From: Loxodes magnus | Lineage: Eukaryota > Ciliophora > Karyorelictea > Loxodida > Loxodidae | Reading direction: 5' to 3' | Length of the DNA stretch: 64,000 bases | Assembly (NCBI GenBank): GCA_946699065.1 | Contig: CAMPDV010000110.1 | Coordinates: forward strand, 682,001 to 746,000 | Part shown: positions 63,505-64,000 of the stretch, one piece after another | Numbering within the stretch: position 1 is the first letter of the stretch | Layout: the number at the start of each line of letters is the position of its first letter | Translations under genes and position numbers: made by a program | Notes under the pieces: generated by a model | Databases searched by the model: none | Told to the model about the DNA's origin: nothing | What the model saw: the letters and a program-made list of their open reading frames with translations, nothing else

Positions 63505-64000
63505 TATAAATAAATAAATTTTATTATAGAGCGCGTAGCACTCTCATTGGTGCGCAGCTCTTTAAAAAAAATGTTTCGTACTGACAAGAATGTTTGTTAC
63601 TGATAAAATTATCAGATACTGATAAACCTTGTTCAATACTGGTATAATTATTCAGTACTGATAAAAATATTCAATACTGATATAATTTCAGAATACTTGT
63701 AATCTTATCTACTTGTTGGAGGTCCAAGGACATGGCAGGATTGTGTCTCATTGCATCACCAAAGCAGAGGACGACATGTGTCAATTATGGGTACTTAAAT
63801 TCCCCACCTCTGATGAAGCTCGCAATATTATTTCTTTTTCATTCCAGAATTAAATTAAATTTAAACTAAGCCAGTGCCGAAGGTCTAAGAATCTTATGTC
63901 TCGAGGCCAAACCAAAGCAGAGGAAGACATAAAGTCGATTATGGGTACTTAACTTCCCCAACCTCTGATGAAGATGATCTTGTTGTTCACCTTCGAACAA
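63505..64000 (+). repeat. 0.49-kb repeat, inverted copy of 49.84 kb
   Basis: Begins with a short TTTA-like seed and the hairpin head (GAGCGCGTAGCACTCTCATT, GGTGCGCAGCTC), then the ATCAGTA-rich run and two 65-bp core copies. It reaches the last base of the window with TTGTTCACCTTCGAACAA, where the mirror copy also ends its visible homology. It may continue outside the window. Confidence 0.93.

Noticed and set aside
63805-63825. CTGATGA-like core suggesting a hammerhead ribozyme in the 49.8/63.5-kb repeat
   Set aside because: No GAAA box and no flanking stems at the required spacing could be found.

Overview
The window is nuclear DNA of a ciliate with a heavily reassigned genetic code. GC is very low. 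Read with the standard code it holds no long gene, but several convincing proteins appear once TAA and TAG are read as glutamine and TGA as tryptophan. WD40 repeats prove it: the Trp that closes each blade is TGG in some repeats and TGA in others of the same gene, and Gln positions are filled by TAA/TAG. Four confident genes also end at a TGA, so TGA is both Trp and stop. This matches the karyorelictid (Loxodes-type) nuclear code, or less well the Condylostoma code. Two spliceosomal introns are very short (17 and 28 bp). Because almost every frame is open, frame quality rests on domains, repeats and composition rather than ORF length.

Layout. 0.24-6.84 kb: six head-to-tail copies of a 1,113-bp satellite unit. 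6.9-9.2 kb: a decayed Gag-like zinc-knuckle element and a BED-like finger fragment. 9.28-13.82 kb (-): a 1,512-residue protein with 20 WD40 repeats, an ankyrin-like region and a TRP/PKD-like cation channel. 14-21.3 kb: several decayed element copies and the left arm of a 1.5-kb inverted repeat. 21.8-22.0 kb: tRNA-Ser(AGA) and a damaged tRNA-Arg. 22.7-26.2 kb (+): an F-box/LRR-like gene with uncertain coding on either side. 26.8-28.1 kb (-): a von Willebrand A protein with a CaaX end. 28.8-30.6 kb: the right arm of the inverted repeat, then a stray satellite copy at 30.9-31.9 kb. 32-35.8 kb: AT-rich, no gene seen. 36-45.4 kb: repeats, including a C-terminal fragment of a channel paralogue and a pair of 0.41-kb inverted repeats around nested element fragments. 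45.8-48.2 kb (-): a membrane/receptor-like gene. 48.7-50.7 kb: a GC-rich palindromic element, an inverted-repeat copy and a long TTTA microsatellite. 51.1-53.4 kb (+): a RING, coiled-coil, pentapeptide-repeat, WD40 protein of 763 residues. 53.6-56 kb (-): a probable LRR gene, tail to tail with it. 57.1-57.5 kb: tRNA-Ser(TGA), tRNA-Arg(CCT) and a tRNA pseudogene. 60.4-61.1 kb (-): a secreted propeller-like gene with frame breaks. The window ends in a second copy of the 49.8-50.3 kb repeat.

The host genes look like independent single genes, not an operon: a sensory or mechanosensory type channel, ubiquitin-ligase type proteins (RING-WD40, F-box/LRR) and secreted or membrane proteins. At least five pairs of repeats lie in inverted orientation.
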